A stretch of 64,000 nucleotides of DNA from Vibrio campbellii CAIM 519 = NBRC 15631 = ATCC 25920 (GCF_002163755.1 NZ_CP015864.1:620001-684000); one strand, 5' to 3'. Counted from the first letter of the stretch, positions 7,968 to 16,648 are shown. Numbers and translations: made by a program. Notes: generated by a model not told the origin, from the letters alone.

Positions 7968-8139
7968 TAATAAGCCTCAACTGAAATTATATAATTTCAA
8001 CAGTTCCCTTTTTAAGTCTTTTATATTTTGATATTCATTTTTTCCTTCCATTTTTTCTTTCGCTACCATACATTTGTTTTGATCACGAAAAGCTTTCGCC
8101 CTTGGGAGTTTTAGATTAAGGTTCGAAAGGGAAAATAAG

Positions 8140-9057
8140 ATGGATTGTAGTATGAAGAAGTTAACCATCCTTGATGGCGGCATGGGACGAGAGCTTAAAC
8201 GCATGAGCGCCCCATTCTCTCAGCCGCTTTGGAGCGCACAGGCTCTGATTGAATCACCAGAATTCGTTTACCAAGCACATGACAACTTTATCCGAGCAGG
8301 TGCAGAGATTATCATTGCGAACAGCTACGCCTGTGTACCTTTCCACCTTGGTCAAGAGCTTTACGATCAACAAGGCGGTGAGCTAGCACGCTTTGCCGCC
8401 AAAATTGCACGTGAATGCGCGGATAAGTCAGACAACCCTGTTCGAGTTGCGGGTTGCATTCCTCCCGCGTTCGGTAGCTACCGCCCTGACCTTTTTGAGC
8501 CAATTCAAGGCGAAGCCATTTTCCAAACTTTATTTGAAGCGCAAGCAGAATATGTTGACCTTTGGATCGCCGAAACCATTTGTAGTCTGAAAGAGCTTAA
8601 GTGTTTGCAACGTGTCTTTGCAACTAGCGCCAAACCTACCGCTTACGCCTTTTCCCTTAGCGACGATTCATTGGAAACCGCACTGTTGCGTTCAGGGGAA
8701 ACCGTTACACAAGCCATTGAGCAACTTACACAAAGCAAACAAACCGACCATACCATCAGCATTTACTTTAACTGCTCGGTACCTGAAGTAATGGCAAAAG
8801 CTGTCAGCGATACCAAAACGGTTTTAGACCAGCACAATCTTGATATTGAAATTGGGGTGTACGCGAACAACTTCACCGCTATCAAATCTAACCATGAAGC
8901 CAACAGCGCATTACAATCGATGCGAGAACTGACGCCAGAGGAATACCTAGCTTTCGCACAAGAATGGTACCAGCGCGGTGCAAGCGTTGTGGGAGGATGT
9001 TGCGGAATTGGTCCAGAACACATCAAAGCCCTGTCAGATTGGAGGCGCTCCCTTTAA
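8140..9057 (+). CDS. Homocysteine S-methyltransferase family protein
   Basis: This 305-residue protein is a zinc-dependent methyltransferase of the Pfam homocysteine S-methyltransferase family (MmuM, MetH N-domain, BHMT). The N-terminal LDGGMGRELKR motif, NSYACVPFHL after strand 2, a first zinc cysteine in FNCSVPE and the paired cysteines in GGCCGIGPEHI are all present, so the metal site is intact. Family members transfer a methyl group from S-methylmethionine, betaine or a related donor to homocysteine to make methionine; the donor here cannot be told. The start at 8140 has AAAGGGAAAA upstream; 8152 is an alternative four codons in. It is followed by a stem-loop shared with the convergent gene, and appears monocistronic. 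Confidence 0.85.
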   Translation: MDCSMKKLTILDGGMGRELKRMSAPFSQPLWSAQALIESPEFVYQAHDNFIRAGAEIIIANSYACVPFHLGQELYDQQGGELARFAAKIARECADKSDNPVRVAGCIPPAFGSYRPDLFEPIQGEAIFQTLFEAQAEYVDLWIAETICSLKELKCLQRVFATSAKPTAYAFSLSDDSLETALLRSGETVTQAIEQLTQSKQTDHTISIYFNCSVPEVMAKAVSDTKTVLDQHNLDIEIGVYANNFTAIKSNHEANSALQSMRELTPEEYLAFAQEWYQRGASVVGGCCGIGPEHIKALSDWRRSL

Positions 9058-9108
9058 GGACAAAGGTAGCCGAACTACTCTTTGATGAAAGTGTAAATTG
9101 CAGATACA

Positions 9109-9136
9109 AAAATGCCGGCGATTAAGCCGGCATTTC
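9109..9136. terminator. Bidirectional terminator
   Basis: A perfect 10-bp stem (9110-9119 with 9126-9135) lies between two convergent genes. The T tract is stronger on the minus strand, so it mainly serves the small gene at 9157-9348. Confidence 0.85.
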
Positions 9137-9156
9137 GAATTCGCTTTTCACTCAGA

Positions 9157-9348
9157 TTAACGGTACATACCGATGTCTTTCTGAATGTGTGCAGATAAGT
9201 CTTCAGCGTAGTGGCTGCGAGGTGCAGAGTTATCTACGAAAAGAATATCCAGTAAGTGAGCAATCAATCCTTTGAAGTTAACCGAGTAGGTTTTCTTATC
9301 CATAGAGGTTGGTAAAGCTACATTTGTCATTTGCATTGCTTGTGCCAT
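9157..9348 (-). CDS. Small hypothetical protein
   Basis: This 63-residue protein starts MAQAMQMTNVALPTSMDKK and ends SAHIQKDIGMYR. It has a GAGG ribosome binding site and a strong terminator, which supports it as a real gene. A central hydrophobic stretch (FKGLIAHLLDILFVD) could be an amphipathic helix; it is too charged around it for a sure membrane span. The last part (HYAEDLSAHIQKDIGMYR) ends in an arginine-tyrosine motif somewhat like short DUF1127-type C-termini, but I would not assign it. Function unknown. Confidence 0.65.
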   Translation of the reverse strand: MAQAMQMTNVALPTSMDKKTYSVNFKGLIAHLLDILFVDNSAPRSHYAEDLSAHIQKDIGMYR

Positions 9349-9537
9349 GATTGCCTCTCTGTAAAGCAGTAATTTGTTTTGTTGGTCGTATATTAGTCAT
9401 TTTTTCTTTGAACAAAAAATGACAAAATTTGGTGTTTCAGATTAGTTTTTCTTATAAAACAAATCCGTTACAAACCCTAAGAATACAAAACCCAACTAAC
9501 TGCATATCCATTCAATAAAGCCAATCTTTAGTTGAAT

Positions 9538-9567
9538 AACTTGGATTTACGTGTGTAAACCCAAGTT
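9538..9567. other. Inverted repeat downstream of terC
   Basis: A 13-bp stem (9538-9550 with 9555-9567, one mismatch) surrounds GTGT in the ~280-base gap between terC and the small gene. No T tract follows on either strand, so it is either a weak terminator for terC, an RNA-stabilising hairpin or a protein-binding site. Confidence 0.4.
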
Positions 9568-9626
9568 GATTTGCAACATTTAATTAACTAAACAATCTTT
9601 TTAAGGATTTCAAATTTACAAAATAC

Positions 9627-10646
9627 TTAAGAGTTTTGATTAGTAATATTAACGCTAGAACTATCGCTTTCTCTGTTCTTATAGATAGAAGCAATAACCG
9701 CGGTTGTCATCACTGTCACCAGGAAGGTCAAAGACCAAACGGTTGGAATTTCGTACTGGGTACCCACCAATAGCATCTTCACACCAATGAACATCATGAT
9801 CACTGAAAGCGCTGGTTTTAGGTACACAAACTTATCCAACATTGCCTGCAATACAAAGTACAGAGAACGTAAGCCCAGTAGAGCAAACACGTTAGCCGCC
9901 AAAACTAGGAATGGTTCACGCGATACCGCGAAGATTGCAGGGATCGAATCCAGTGCGAACATTACGTCCATTACAGCAATCACACCAACAACGATCAGCA
10001 TTGGCGTAGCGACCCATTTACCTGCTTGTTTCAAGATCAGGTGGTTGCCTTGATATTCGTCCGTCACTGGTAAGAACTTACGAATGAACTGCTCTGGATA
10101 TGGGTTCACCTCTTCTTCTTCACCTTTGTCGCGTGCCAGCTTAATACCCGTCCAGATGAGGAACGCAGCAAATAGGTAAAGTACCCAGTGGTATTGCGCT
10201 AGAAGTTGAGCACCGACTGCAATCATAATTGCACGTAGAACAAGCGCACCAATCACACCCCACAATAGAGCACGTGGGCGCAAATGCTCTGGCACCTTGT
10301 ATTGAGCAAAGATAATCGCAAACACAAATAGGTTGTCGACACTTAACGACTTCTCAAGCAAGTAACCGGTTAAGAATGATATGGTTGCTTTTTCATGGGT
10401 ATAAACGCTATGAGGCGCGTAATAATCCCAAAAGAAATAGATTGAGCCTGCAAAGACAAACGCTAATAAGAACCAGAATACGCTCCAACCAATCGCCTTT
10501 TTCATGGTAATGACGCCGCCACGAGTCTGAAAAATATCGAGAGAGACTAAAACCAAAGTAAATAGGCCGAATACACCGTACATTGTCAGTGATTCTTGCA
10601 GTGGAACAGACTGGGTTAATTGGGTGGTATTTTCGATAAGAGACAT
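9627..10646 (-). CDS. alx: TerC/Alx-family membrane protein (Mn2+ related)
   Basis: This 339-residue inner-membrane protein belongs to the TerC family and resembles E. coli Alx (YgjT), which is linked to manganese homeostasis and alkaline pH. About nine hydrophobic segments are visible, with the family's two conserved acidic motifs EKSLSVDNLFVF and MDVMFALDSIPAIFA in membrane helices; these aspartates are thought to bind metal. A cytoplasmic charged loop (DKGEEEEVN) lies between helices. The start at 10646 is chosen because GGGAGGAAGC lies directly upstream; an in-frame ATG at 10670 would place that site inside the gene. The leader contains a yybP-ykoY riboswitch, so expression is probably induced by Mn2+ and/or alkaline pH. 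Confidence 0.9.
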   Translation of the reverse strand: MSLIENTTQLTQSVPLQESLTMYGVFGLFTLVLVSLDIFQTRGGVITMKKAIGWSVFWFLLAFVFAGSIYFFWDYYAPHSVYTHEKATISFLTGYLLEKSLSVDNLFVFAIIFAQYKVPEHLRPRALLWGVIGALVLRAIMIAVGAQLLAQYHWVLYLFAAFLIWTGIKLARDKGEEEEVNPYPEQFIRKFLPVTDEYQGNHLILKQAGKWVATPMLIVVGVIAVMDVMFALDSIPAIFAVSREPFLVLAANVFALLGLRSLYFVLQAMLDKFVYLKPALSVIMMFIGVKMLLVGTQYEIPTVWSLTFLVTVMTTAVIASIYKNRESDSSSVNITNQNS

Positions 10647-10690
10647 GCTTCCTCCCATGCGGAAGGACATTATTCGGGCTGACCTTCCGC
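10647..10690 (-). promoter_or_regulatory. Ribosome binding site with adjoining hairpin of terC/alx
   Basis: On the minus strand a perfect 8-bp hairpin (GCGGAAGG with CCTTCCGC, 10690-10683 with 10666-10659) ends only a few bases before the GGGAGGAAGC ribosome binding site of terC. Pairing of the second arm with alternative upstream sequence, or extension toward the binding site, would let the riboswitch control translation. Confidence 0.7.
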
Positions 10691-10742
10691 AAACAATACA
10701 AACCAGCAGTCACATTAGTCATGTGTCCGCCAGCCAATGAAT

Positions 10743-10859
10743 GCGTTGGTCTCGTTGAAGTGATCACTTGATGAATCAGGTGACACCTTTATTTACCGGA
10801 TAAGCTGATGCTTAACGAGATGACGATAAATAAACTTGCGCTAACTACTCCCCAAACGC
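10743..10859 (-). promoter_or_regulatory. yybP-ykoY manganese riboswitch
   Basis: On the minus strand the transcript contains the two invariant internal-loop motifs of the yybP-ykoY class: TTTGGGGAGTAG (10845-10856) and ACGAGACCAA (10746-10755). They are flanked by a closing helix GCGTT/AACGC (about 10859-10855 with 10747-10743). A long hairpin (GTGTCACCTGATTC..GTGATCAC) fills the interior. This class binds Mn2+ and controls alx and mntP in E. coli. The aptamer lies about 100 bases upstream of the terC start, leaving room for the expression platform. Confidence 0.9.
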
Positions 10860-10969
10860 CGCCATCATACGCCTGCACTGCGGGATCTCCAACAAAAAAT
10901 CGTTATCTATAACGACAAAGTATTTTGTGAAGAATGTTTATCAACGTTATGAATTTGAAGCCGTTCAGA

Positions 10970-10997
10970 TACAAAAAAGGGGCACTCATGCGCCCCT
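10970..10997 (-). terminator. Terminator of the 31-residue membrane protein gene
   Basis: The 6-bp GC stem 10978-10983 with 10992-10997 is followed, on the minus strand, by a run of U from the AAAAAA at 10972-10977. Confidence 0.75.
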
Positions 10998-11018
10998 CAT
11001 TTGTTGAATAGTCGGTCT

Positions 11019-11114
11019 TTAAAAACCGGTTAACGGTACAAAATAAACCAGTGTTGACCAAACTGCTACCCATGCTACGACAACCGCAGCATCAGCCCAA
11101 TCTTTCTTCCACAT
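11019..11114 (-). CDS. 31-residue small membrane protein
   Basis: The minus strand encodes a 31-residue protein, MWKKDWADAAVVVAWVAVWS then TLVYFVPLTGF. It has a charged N-terminus (WKKDWAD) and one hydrophobic segment of about 20 residues, so it is predicted to be a single-span inner-membrane protein. Support comes from a GGGAAGAGAG ribosome binding site before the ATG and a terminator 20 bases after the stop, with no competing ORF. It lies between the UshA-like nucleotidase gene and the terC leader. Function unknown; a partner in either neighbour's pathway cannot be claimed. Confidence 0.7.
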   Translation of the reverse strand: MWKKDWADAAVVVAWVAVWSTLVYFVPLTGF

Positions 11115-11175
11115 ACTCTCTTCCCTCTTAATCGCATGTGCATTAGAAAGAGAGCAAAAAAGATACCAATAGTCG

Positions 11176-12933
11176 TTACTGGTTTCTCTGAGAGTAAAGT
11201 TTGTGACCTCGGTTCAGACAGTTTGGTTCATCCGTTAGTAACTCGATAAAGCAATCTGCCATAGAAAGATTGCTGACAAAGCCTTCACCCTTCATGTTGA
11301 GCAGTGCTTCATAGCCTTCTTTACCTTTCATTGTGTATGCAGAAGAAGCGCCACAATACCAAGATTCGTCTTCCATTTCGCACCAACGATTGCCATCGAA
11401 TACCTCAAGGTTTTTAATGCGTTGTCCCTTCGGTGCCTCTGCTTGATATTCAAAATTCAAATTATGTGTGTATGGGTAGCTGCCAGAGCCTGTACCTTCA
11501 ACGCCGTTGTTCAGTGCATTATTGATCGCGCCTTCTAATGCTAGGCGAACCACTTTACCCTGCACGTCATAACAACCGATTGGAACGGCAAATGGCAACA
11601 ATCGTCCGGCAACATCTGCCACAGTAATATTTCCCGGATTGAGAGATGTACGCACGCCTCCCGCATTATGAATGGCAAATTGAACCTTATGGCCACGCTT
11701 GTTGAGCGCATATAAGAAAGAATGCGCAACGGAAGGGGCAAGTTCACTGCCACCGAATTCATCCGGAATGCGAATATGGCGCTTCTTCTCTGCGACATTG
11801 GCAATCACTTGAGACTGAAGCTTACGCACTCGGGGGATATATTTGTCTCTTAAAATGGCTTGTGTCTCTGGGTGCTTTTTACAAACAACCACATTGGGTT
11901 GACCGTGGATAAAGTCACACGCTTCTTCAAAAACGCCTTGGTCTAGTTGTTCATTAAGCGTTGAATCCCAGAAAATTCGACGTCCCAACAGCAATTCATT
12001 TTGACCACTTAACATGGTTGCTTTGCCGTGTTCATCAAACTCAAGTACACAGTGCCCCATGGTTAATGCATGATAGCCAGCCTGAACCACAAAAGTATCG
12101 TTGACTTTGATGCCATAAGGATCATCTTCGCCTAAGCCAATAGATGCAAAGTTACCTTGTAACCTATGACTATGACCACCAACAATGATACCAATGCCAT
12201 CCACTTGTGCTGCGAGCTCTAAATCCCCTTCATAGCCTAAATGACTTAAAAGAATGATATTTTTGATACCGGCTTGGTGGATCTCTTCAACGGTATGCTT
12301 TGCGGTTTCGATTGCGTTGATAAATGGTGTATCAGCATCAGGGTTAGCAATATCGCTCATCTTGTCGATAGACAGACCAAAGATGGCAACTTTCTCTCCG
12401 TGAAACTCTTTCACTAGGTATTGCGCGCTTTGGGTGTCAGTATCGAAACTCAGCACGTTATCGCAATCGCCCATGCGATGTTCTTTATTAGGCAATTCGT
12501 TCGACAGATCCCAGTTACCCGCGAGCAATGGGAATTGCGTACGCTGACAAAACAGAGCAACCGGCTCATTACCCATGTCGAGTTCGTGATTGCCTAATGC
12601 CATCGCATCAATGTTAAGCGCATTTAATAAATCGGCGTTTGCTTTGCCTTTGAATAACGAAAAATACAGAGTGCCTTGGAAACAGTCACCTGCATGAAGA
12701 AATAACATGCCCTGACCTTGACGTTGTGCGTCGTCGCGTAACTGTTCTACGCGAGTTGCAATACGTGAAAAGCCACCAGCACTCACGTAAGGTTCTAGTG
12801 TTCTTTCGTTATCGATATTGAGTTTTAGCTGTAATGACGTTGGCTCAAAGTAGGAATGAGTGTCATTGATGTGTGCCAATTTGATTCTGACTGGCTTATG
12901 ATTTTTATTCATCGTCATCTTCTCTCTTTTCAT
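11176..12933 (-). CDS. UshA-like 5'-nucleotidase without signal peptide
   Basis: This ~580-residue protein has the two-domain architecture of 5'-nucleotidase / UDP-sugar hydrolase. The N-terminal calcineurin-like metallophosphatase carries HINDTHSYF, GNHELDMG, LLSHLGYEGD and GGHSHR as dimetal ligands. The C-terminal substrate-binding domain is recognised by HNAGGVRTSLNPG and a GSYPYTHNL / YCGASSAYTMKG region. Canonical UshA is periplasmic, but here the start (MKREKMTMNKNHKPVRIKLA) has no signal peptide, so the enzyme should be cytoplasmic unless exported otherwise. Internal in-frame ATG codons at 12918 and 12912 are alternative starts and do not change this. It is divergent from the ybjD-like gene. 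Likely substrates are nucleotides or nucleotide sugars. Confidence 0.85.
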   Translation of the reverse strand: MKREKMTMNKNHKPVRIKLAHINDTHSYFEPTSLQLKLNIDNERTLEPYVSAGGFSRIATRVEQLRDDAQRQGQGMLFLHAGDCFQGTLYFSLFKGKANADLLNALNIDAMALGNHELDMGNEPVALFCQRTQFPLLAGNWDLSNELPNKEHRMGDCDNVLSFDTDTQSAQYLVKEFHGEKVAIFGLSIDKMSDIANPDADTPFINAIETAKHTVEEIHQAGIKNIILLSHLGYEGDLELAAQVDGIGIIVGGHSHRLQGNFASIGLGEDDPYGIKVNDTFVVQAGYHALTMGHCVLEFDEHGKATMLSGQNELLLGRRIFWDSTLNEQLDQGVFEEACDFIHGQPNVVVCKKHPETQAILRDKYIPRVRKLQSQVIANVAEKKRHIRIPDEFGGSELAPSVAHSFLYALNKRGHKVQFAIHNAGGVRTSLNPGNITVADVAGRLLPFAVPIGCYDVQGKVVRLALEGAINNALNNGVEGTGSGSYPYTHNLNFEYQAEAPKGQRIKNLEVFDGNRWCEMEDESWYCGASSAYTMKGKEGYEALLNMKGEGFVSNLSMADCFIELLTDEPNCLNRGHKLYSQRNQ

Positions 12934-13191
12934 TCCTTTTAATTATTAGAACTGAATCATGACAGAATCATGAATTTTATGAAACAGAGAAATTGTCATT
13001 TCATTTTAACGTGATCAAGATTCATCTTGCGTACAAGTTTGAAAGTGACTTTACGCCTAATCGATCTTTATTCATAGGATGAATGCTCTTAATTTTGTGA
13101 ACTGAGCTTAACTTGACATGATCAATTTCATATATGCTTATGAGGAGCGAAAGAACTCTCGATAATTCAAATAATTGCAAGGAGGAGTGAG

Positions 13192-14826
13192 ATGAGACTA
13201 GAACGCATCGAAATCTCTGGGTTTAGAGGCATCAAACGCCTTTCACTCTCTTTTGACGAACTGACAACTTTGATCGGTGAGAATACATGGGGTAAGTCTT
13301 CCCTACTCGACGCTTTGTCTCTCGCCCTGCCCGCTGACGGTTCTCTTTATCAGTTCCAAATGACGGACTTTCACGTCGACTACGCAATATCACACCCACA
13401 AACCCAGCATCTTCAAATCGTACTTTGCTTCAAAGCGCAGGATAAGCAAGAAGTAAATGCTGGGCGCTACAGACGAATCAAACCAACATGGTGTGTTAAC
13501 GAAAATAACGAGCACGTGATTTATTACCGTTTAAGCGCAAGCAGAGACGGCCATAACATCACCACCAAATACGCATTCTTGGACTCCGATGGTGAAGCCA
13601 AACAACTGCACCATTCTGAAAAACTCGCAATAGAGTTGATGACACTGCATCCCGTGATCCGGTTGCGTGACTCACGCCGTTTCCCTGAGCCAAATCACAT
13701 CAATGGTGACAACAAGAACGCTCGCATCGAGAAGCGCATCAATAACACCTGCCGCCGCCTATTTGCCATGCCTGGTCATGTGAACAAAGGTGAAGTGCGC
13801 AGCAGCCTTGATTCAATGCACACTCTGGTCGAGCACTACTTTGCATTCCGAAGTGTGAAAAAAGGTCACCCGAGAAAACCGCGAGATGGCTTGTTCTACG
13901 CCAGTCCGTCAGCAGAAAAAGGATTGTCGCAGTTTTTAAGGGAAACAAACAACAAACAAACCCGACTGCTACTTATGGGGTTGTTGAACGCGTACCTACA
14001 GGCAAAAGGTCCCACCGATTTAAGACGTTGCGCTCGCCCCATCTTGATAATTGAAGATCCAGAGGGTCGTTTGCACCCGACTCACTTATCTCGCGCTTGG
14101 AGTTTGTTGCAGTTACTACCGATGCAGAAGATCCTTACGACAAACAGTGCGCGTTTACTTGGCTCCGTACCTTTGGCATCAATTCGTCGTTTAGTTCGTT
14201 TATCGGATCGAACCATCGCAAAATCGCTCAATACTAATCACTTTAGTGTCGACCAATTACGACGTATTGGTTTCCATATTCGTTTTCATCGCGCCGGCGC
14301 CCTATTTGCCCGTTGCTGGTTATTGGTCGAAGGAGAAACGGAAGTCTGGCTATTTAACGAGTTGGCACGCCAGTGCGGTTATGATCTCGCAGCAGAAGGA
14401 GTTCAAATCGTTGAATTTGCCCAATCAGGTCTGAAGTCATTAGTTAAAGTGGCGCAAGAGTTTGGTATCGACTGGCATGTGGTGACTGACGGCGACCCTG
14501 CTGGTAAAAAATACGCGCACACAGTGAGAGTCCATTTAAATAACGACCAAGAGCGTCATCGCCTTACCGAGCTACCCGATAGAGATATCGAGCACTTCCT
14601 CTATAACAATGGCTTTGAAATTTTCTTTAAGGACATCATCAAAGTTCCTCGTGATCATCCAATCCCAGCTAAGAAAGTCGTAAACCGCGTTTTGAAGAAA
14701 CAAGCAAAACCGGATCTCGCACTCGCAATTGTTGCCCATTGCGAAGAGCGTGGCGTAGATTGCATCCCCGTACTTTTGCGCTGGACGCTAAAACGCGTGG
14801 TAACTATGGCAAACGGGAATACGTAA
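13192..14826 (+). CDS. ybjD: YbjD-type OLD-family ATPase/TOPRIM endonuclease
   Basis: This 544-residue protein combines an ABC/SMC-like ATPase with a TOPRIM nuclease domain, as in OLD-family proteins, and its length matches E. coli YbjD (DUF2813). The N-terminus shows an SMC-like start, ISGFRGIKRLSLSF, and a Walker A motif GENTWGKSS; a Walker B-like LIIEDPEGRLHP lies near residue 290. The C-terminal TOPRIM part has LLVEGETEVWLFNEL and VTDGDPAGKKYA, which provide the metal-binding acidic residues. It probably acts on DNA in an ATP-dependent way; OLD proteins include phage-defence and repair nucleases, but YbjD's role is not settled. A strong AAGGAGGAG site precedes the ATG. No partner helicase (GajB-like) is adjacent. 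Confidence 0.85.
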   Translation: MRLERIEISGFRGIKRLSLSFDELTTLIGENTWGKSSLLDALSLALPADGSLYQFQMTDFHVDYAISHPQTQHLQIVLCFKAQDKQEVNAGRYRRIKPTWCVNENNEHVIYYRLSASRDGHNITTKYAFLDSDGEAKQLHHSEKLAIELMTLHPVIRLRDSRRFPEPNHINGDNKNARIEKRINNTCRRLFAMPGHVNKGEVRSSLDSMHTLVEHYFAFRSVKKGHPRKPRDGLFYASPSAEKGLSQFLRETNNKQTRLLLMGLLNAYLQAKGPTDLRRCARPILIIEDPEGRLHPTHLSRAWSLLQLLPMQKILTTNSARLLGSVPLASIRRLVRLSDRTIAKSLNTNHFSVDQLRRIGFHIRFHRAGALFARCWLLVEGETEVWLFNELARQCGYDLAAEGVQIVEFAQSGLKSLVKVAQEFGIDWHVVTDGDPAGKKYAHTVRVHLNNDQERHRLTELPDRDIEHFLYNNGFEIFFKDIIKVPRDHPIPAKKVVNRVLKKQAKPDLALAIVAHCEERGVDCIPVLLRWTLKRVVTMANGNT

Positions 14827-14850
14827 AGAGCGATACCCAAAAATAGACAG

Positions 14851-14881
14851 ACAAAAAAAAGCACACCTATTAGGTGTGCTT
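14851..14881. terminator. Bidirectional terminator
   Basis: The stem AGCACACCTA / TAGGTGTGCT (about 14860-14880) lies between convergent genes. The A run at 14853-14860 gives a long U tract on the minus strand. Confidence 0.85.
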
Positions 14882-14966
14882 GTATCAAGAATCAGTAATT
14901 TTGATTAACTGTATTGACCGGGATAACTCTCAATACACAGCGGATACAAATAAGATCGGGGGTTCA

Positions 14967-15446
14967 CTACTGTACTTGCTCTGCGAGCGAAGAAGTAGCG
15001 GCTGATTTCGCATGCAACCAAAGACCTGTTGCTTTCATTAGGTAACCAAACACGCCACCTAAAATCAGCGATGGCACCACAAGTTGCCAATTGCCGTCTG
15101 CAGCAAAAGTCGCGCATGAGCCAATGAAAGTACCAGGGATGTACGCTAACCAAGCTTGTTTCGCTTGAATACACATGAAGAACGCTACGATAGCTGTAAT
15201 TACATATCCGATGATCTCCATACCCACGTAAGTCGAGCCATAGATGATAACCATCGCCCAGAAAACACCTGTCATATTGGTAATCAAGCTTTCTGCTAGC
15301 CCTTTCAAGCCACTTGTCGGGGACGCAAAGTAACTCGTACAGCCAAGAAAGCCAGCCCAAGATAACAGGCCAAGGGAGATAGCGATCCAGCCCCATACGC
15401 CAGAGAGAATGCCAGTTGTAATTGAAATAGCTAAAAGTGTGGTCAT
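14967..15446 (-). CDS. DUF1097 inner-membrane protein (YcdZ-like)
   Basis: This 159-residue protein has five hydrophobic segments (for example ISITTGILSGVWGWIAISLG, VFWAMVIIYGSTYVG and LVVPSLILGGVFGYLM) and matches the DUF1097 family, of which E. coli YcdZ (163 residues) is an example. The function of the family is unknown; a small-solute permease has been suggested from its membrane topology. The chosen ATG at 15446 opens with the first membrane helix. A longer frame begins at 15587 but has no ribosome binding site and would add a hydrophilic extension with no homology that I recognise. Confidence 0.8.
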   Translation of the reverse strand: MTTLLAISITTGILSGVWGWIAISLGLLSWAGFLGCTSYFASPTSGLKGLAESLITNMTGVFWAMVIIYGSTYVGMEIIGYVITAIVAFFMCIQAKQAWLAYIPGTFIGSCATFAADGNWQLVVPSLILGGVFGYLMKATGLWLHAKSAATSSLAEQVQ

Positions 15447-15680
15447 GGTATTCTTACCCGCTTCGTTAGTTTCGCACCATTTGGTTTGAAAACTGCCTTC
15501 ATACATTGAAATCAGGCAGTCAATACTAGGCATATCCCATGCGAACTTCGGTGATCTAGATCTCACTAAGATCCTATTGCATTGCATATTTTACACATAA
15601 AATTTGACGCAACCGATAAATCAACAGATTTCGAAAATAAGAAAATCACAATCAGTTGGGAAAAATGAGCAATAAATGAC

Positions 15681-15706
15681 AAAAAGGCCCCGCGAGATGC
15701 AAAGCC
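15681..15706 (-). terminator. Terminator of the LysR gene
   Basis: On the minus-strand RNA an 8-bp stem with several G-U pairs (15706-15699 with 15693-15686) is followed by UUUUU, starting 37 bases after the stop codon. Confidence 0.7.
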
Positions 15707-15742
15707 TTTTCTAAAATGACAGCAAGTTATTACGAATATCGC

Positions 15743-16648
15743 TTAAAACACAGAAGGTTTACCCTTCATCATGCGTAACCCTTCACGCTTGATACAGTCA
15801 ACTAACGGGTTTTCCGCCATATCTGCTCGCCAGATAAACGACAAGGTTCGATCCATCTTGAGATCAGGTACATTTAACGCCACCAAATCCCCTGCTTCAA
15901 TGTAACGTTCTACATCGAGATAAGGCAGACACGTCAAATACTGCCCGTTTGATACCAAACTTCTTAATACTGGAACGTGTTCGTATTCACGCCACACGTC
16001 TAAATCTTCAATAAGATGGTGAATAGAGCTATCAAAAATCTTGCGGGTACCTGAACCATGTTCTCGCAATACCCATTTTGCTTGTTCAAGTTGAGCTAAG
16101 CTCACCGATGAGTTACGCGCAAATGGATGATGCGACGCTGCGACTACAGTAAGGTGGTCTCGGCACCAAATTTCTTGGTGTAAACGGTTATCGTCGCAGC
16201 GACCTTCAATGACGCCCAGATCATATCGGTAATCCAAAACGCCATCGATGACGGCCTGAGTACTCTGTACGCCGAGAGAGATACGCATCTCTGGAAAATC
16301 ATTATCAATGATACTGATAAGGTCAGGAACTAGGTGCTCTGCAGGTGTTTGACTTGCGCCTAATCGAATGTGTCCACTCAACAAATGTTGCTCGTAAAAA
16401 CCCATTTCAATTTGTAGCGCGTCTTGCAGTAAACGCTTTGCTTTTGGTCTTAACCACATCCCCCAATGCGTTAAAGCCATTTGCTTGCCTTGCCTTTCAA
16501 ATAAAGGTCTGCCAAGCATTTTTTCTAACTGAGCAAGCGACATGCTCGTCGCCGATTGTGTCAGAGCCAGTTTATCCGCGGCCTGGCTTACACTGCCGGT
16601 GTCTGCAACTGCGTCAAATACCGCTAATTGCTTAAGTGAGTAGCGCAA
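15743..16648 (-). CDS. LysR-family transcriptional regulator
   Basis: This 301-residue protein is a LysR-type regulator. An N-terminal winged helix (YSLKQLAVFDAVADTGSVSQAADKLALTQSATSMSLAQLEKMLG) is followed by a linker helix and a LysR substrate-binding domain. The start is taken as TTG at 16648 because GGGAGGAAAC lies right before it and the protein then begins exactly as LysR proteins do; an in-frame ATG at 16717 would add 23 residues with no domain. It is transcribed divergently from the FocA-CBS gene, so it is a good candidate regulator of that transporter. It resembles the YeiE/CysB-like branch only in general terms, so the effector is unknown. Confidence 0.85.
   Translation of the reverse strand: MRYSLKQLAVFDAVADTGSVSQAADKLALTQSATSMSLAQLEKMLGRPLFERQGKQMALTHWGMWLRPKAKRLLQDALQIEMGFYEQHLLSGHIRLGASQTPAEHLVPDLISIIDNDFPEMRISLGVQSTQAVIDGVLDYRYDLGVIEGRCDDNRLHQEIWCRDHLTVVAASHHPFARNSSVSLAQLEQAKWVLREHGSGTRKIFDSSIHHLIEDLDVWREYEHVPVLRSLVSNGQYLTCLPYLDVERYIEAGDLVALNVPDLKMDRTLSFIWRADMAENPLVDCIKREGLRMMKGKPSVF

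Noticed and set aside
10408..10767. Open frame overlapping the terC leader
   Set aside because: It covers the riboswitch and the start of terC in another frame and has no ribosome binding site.
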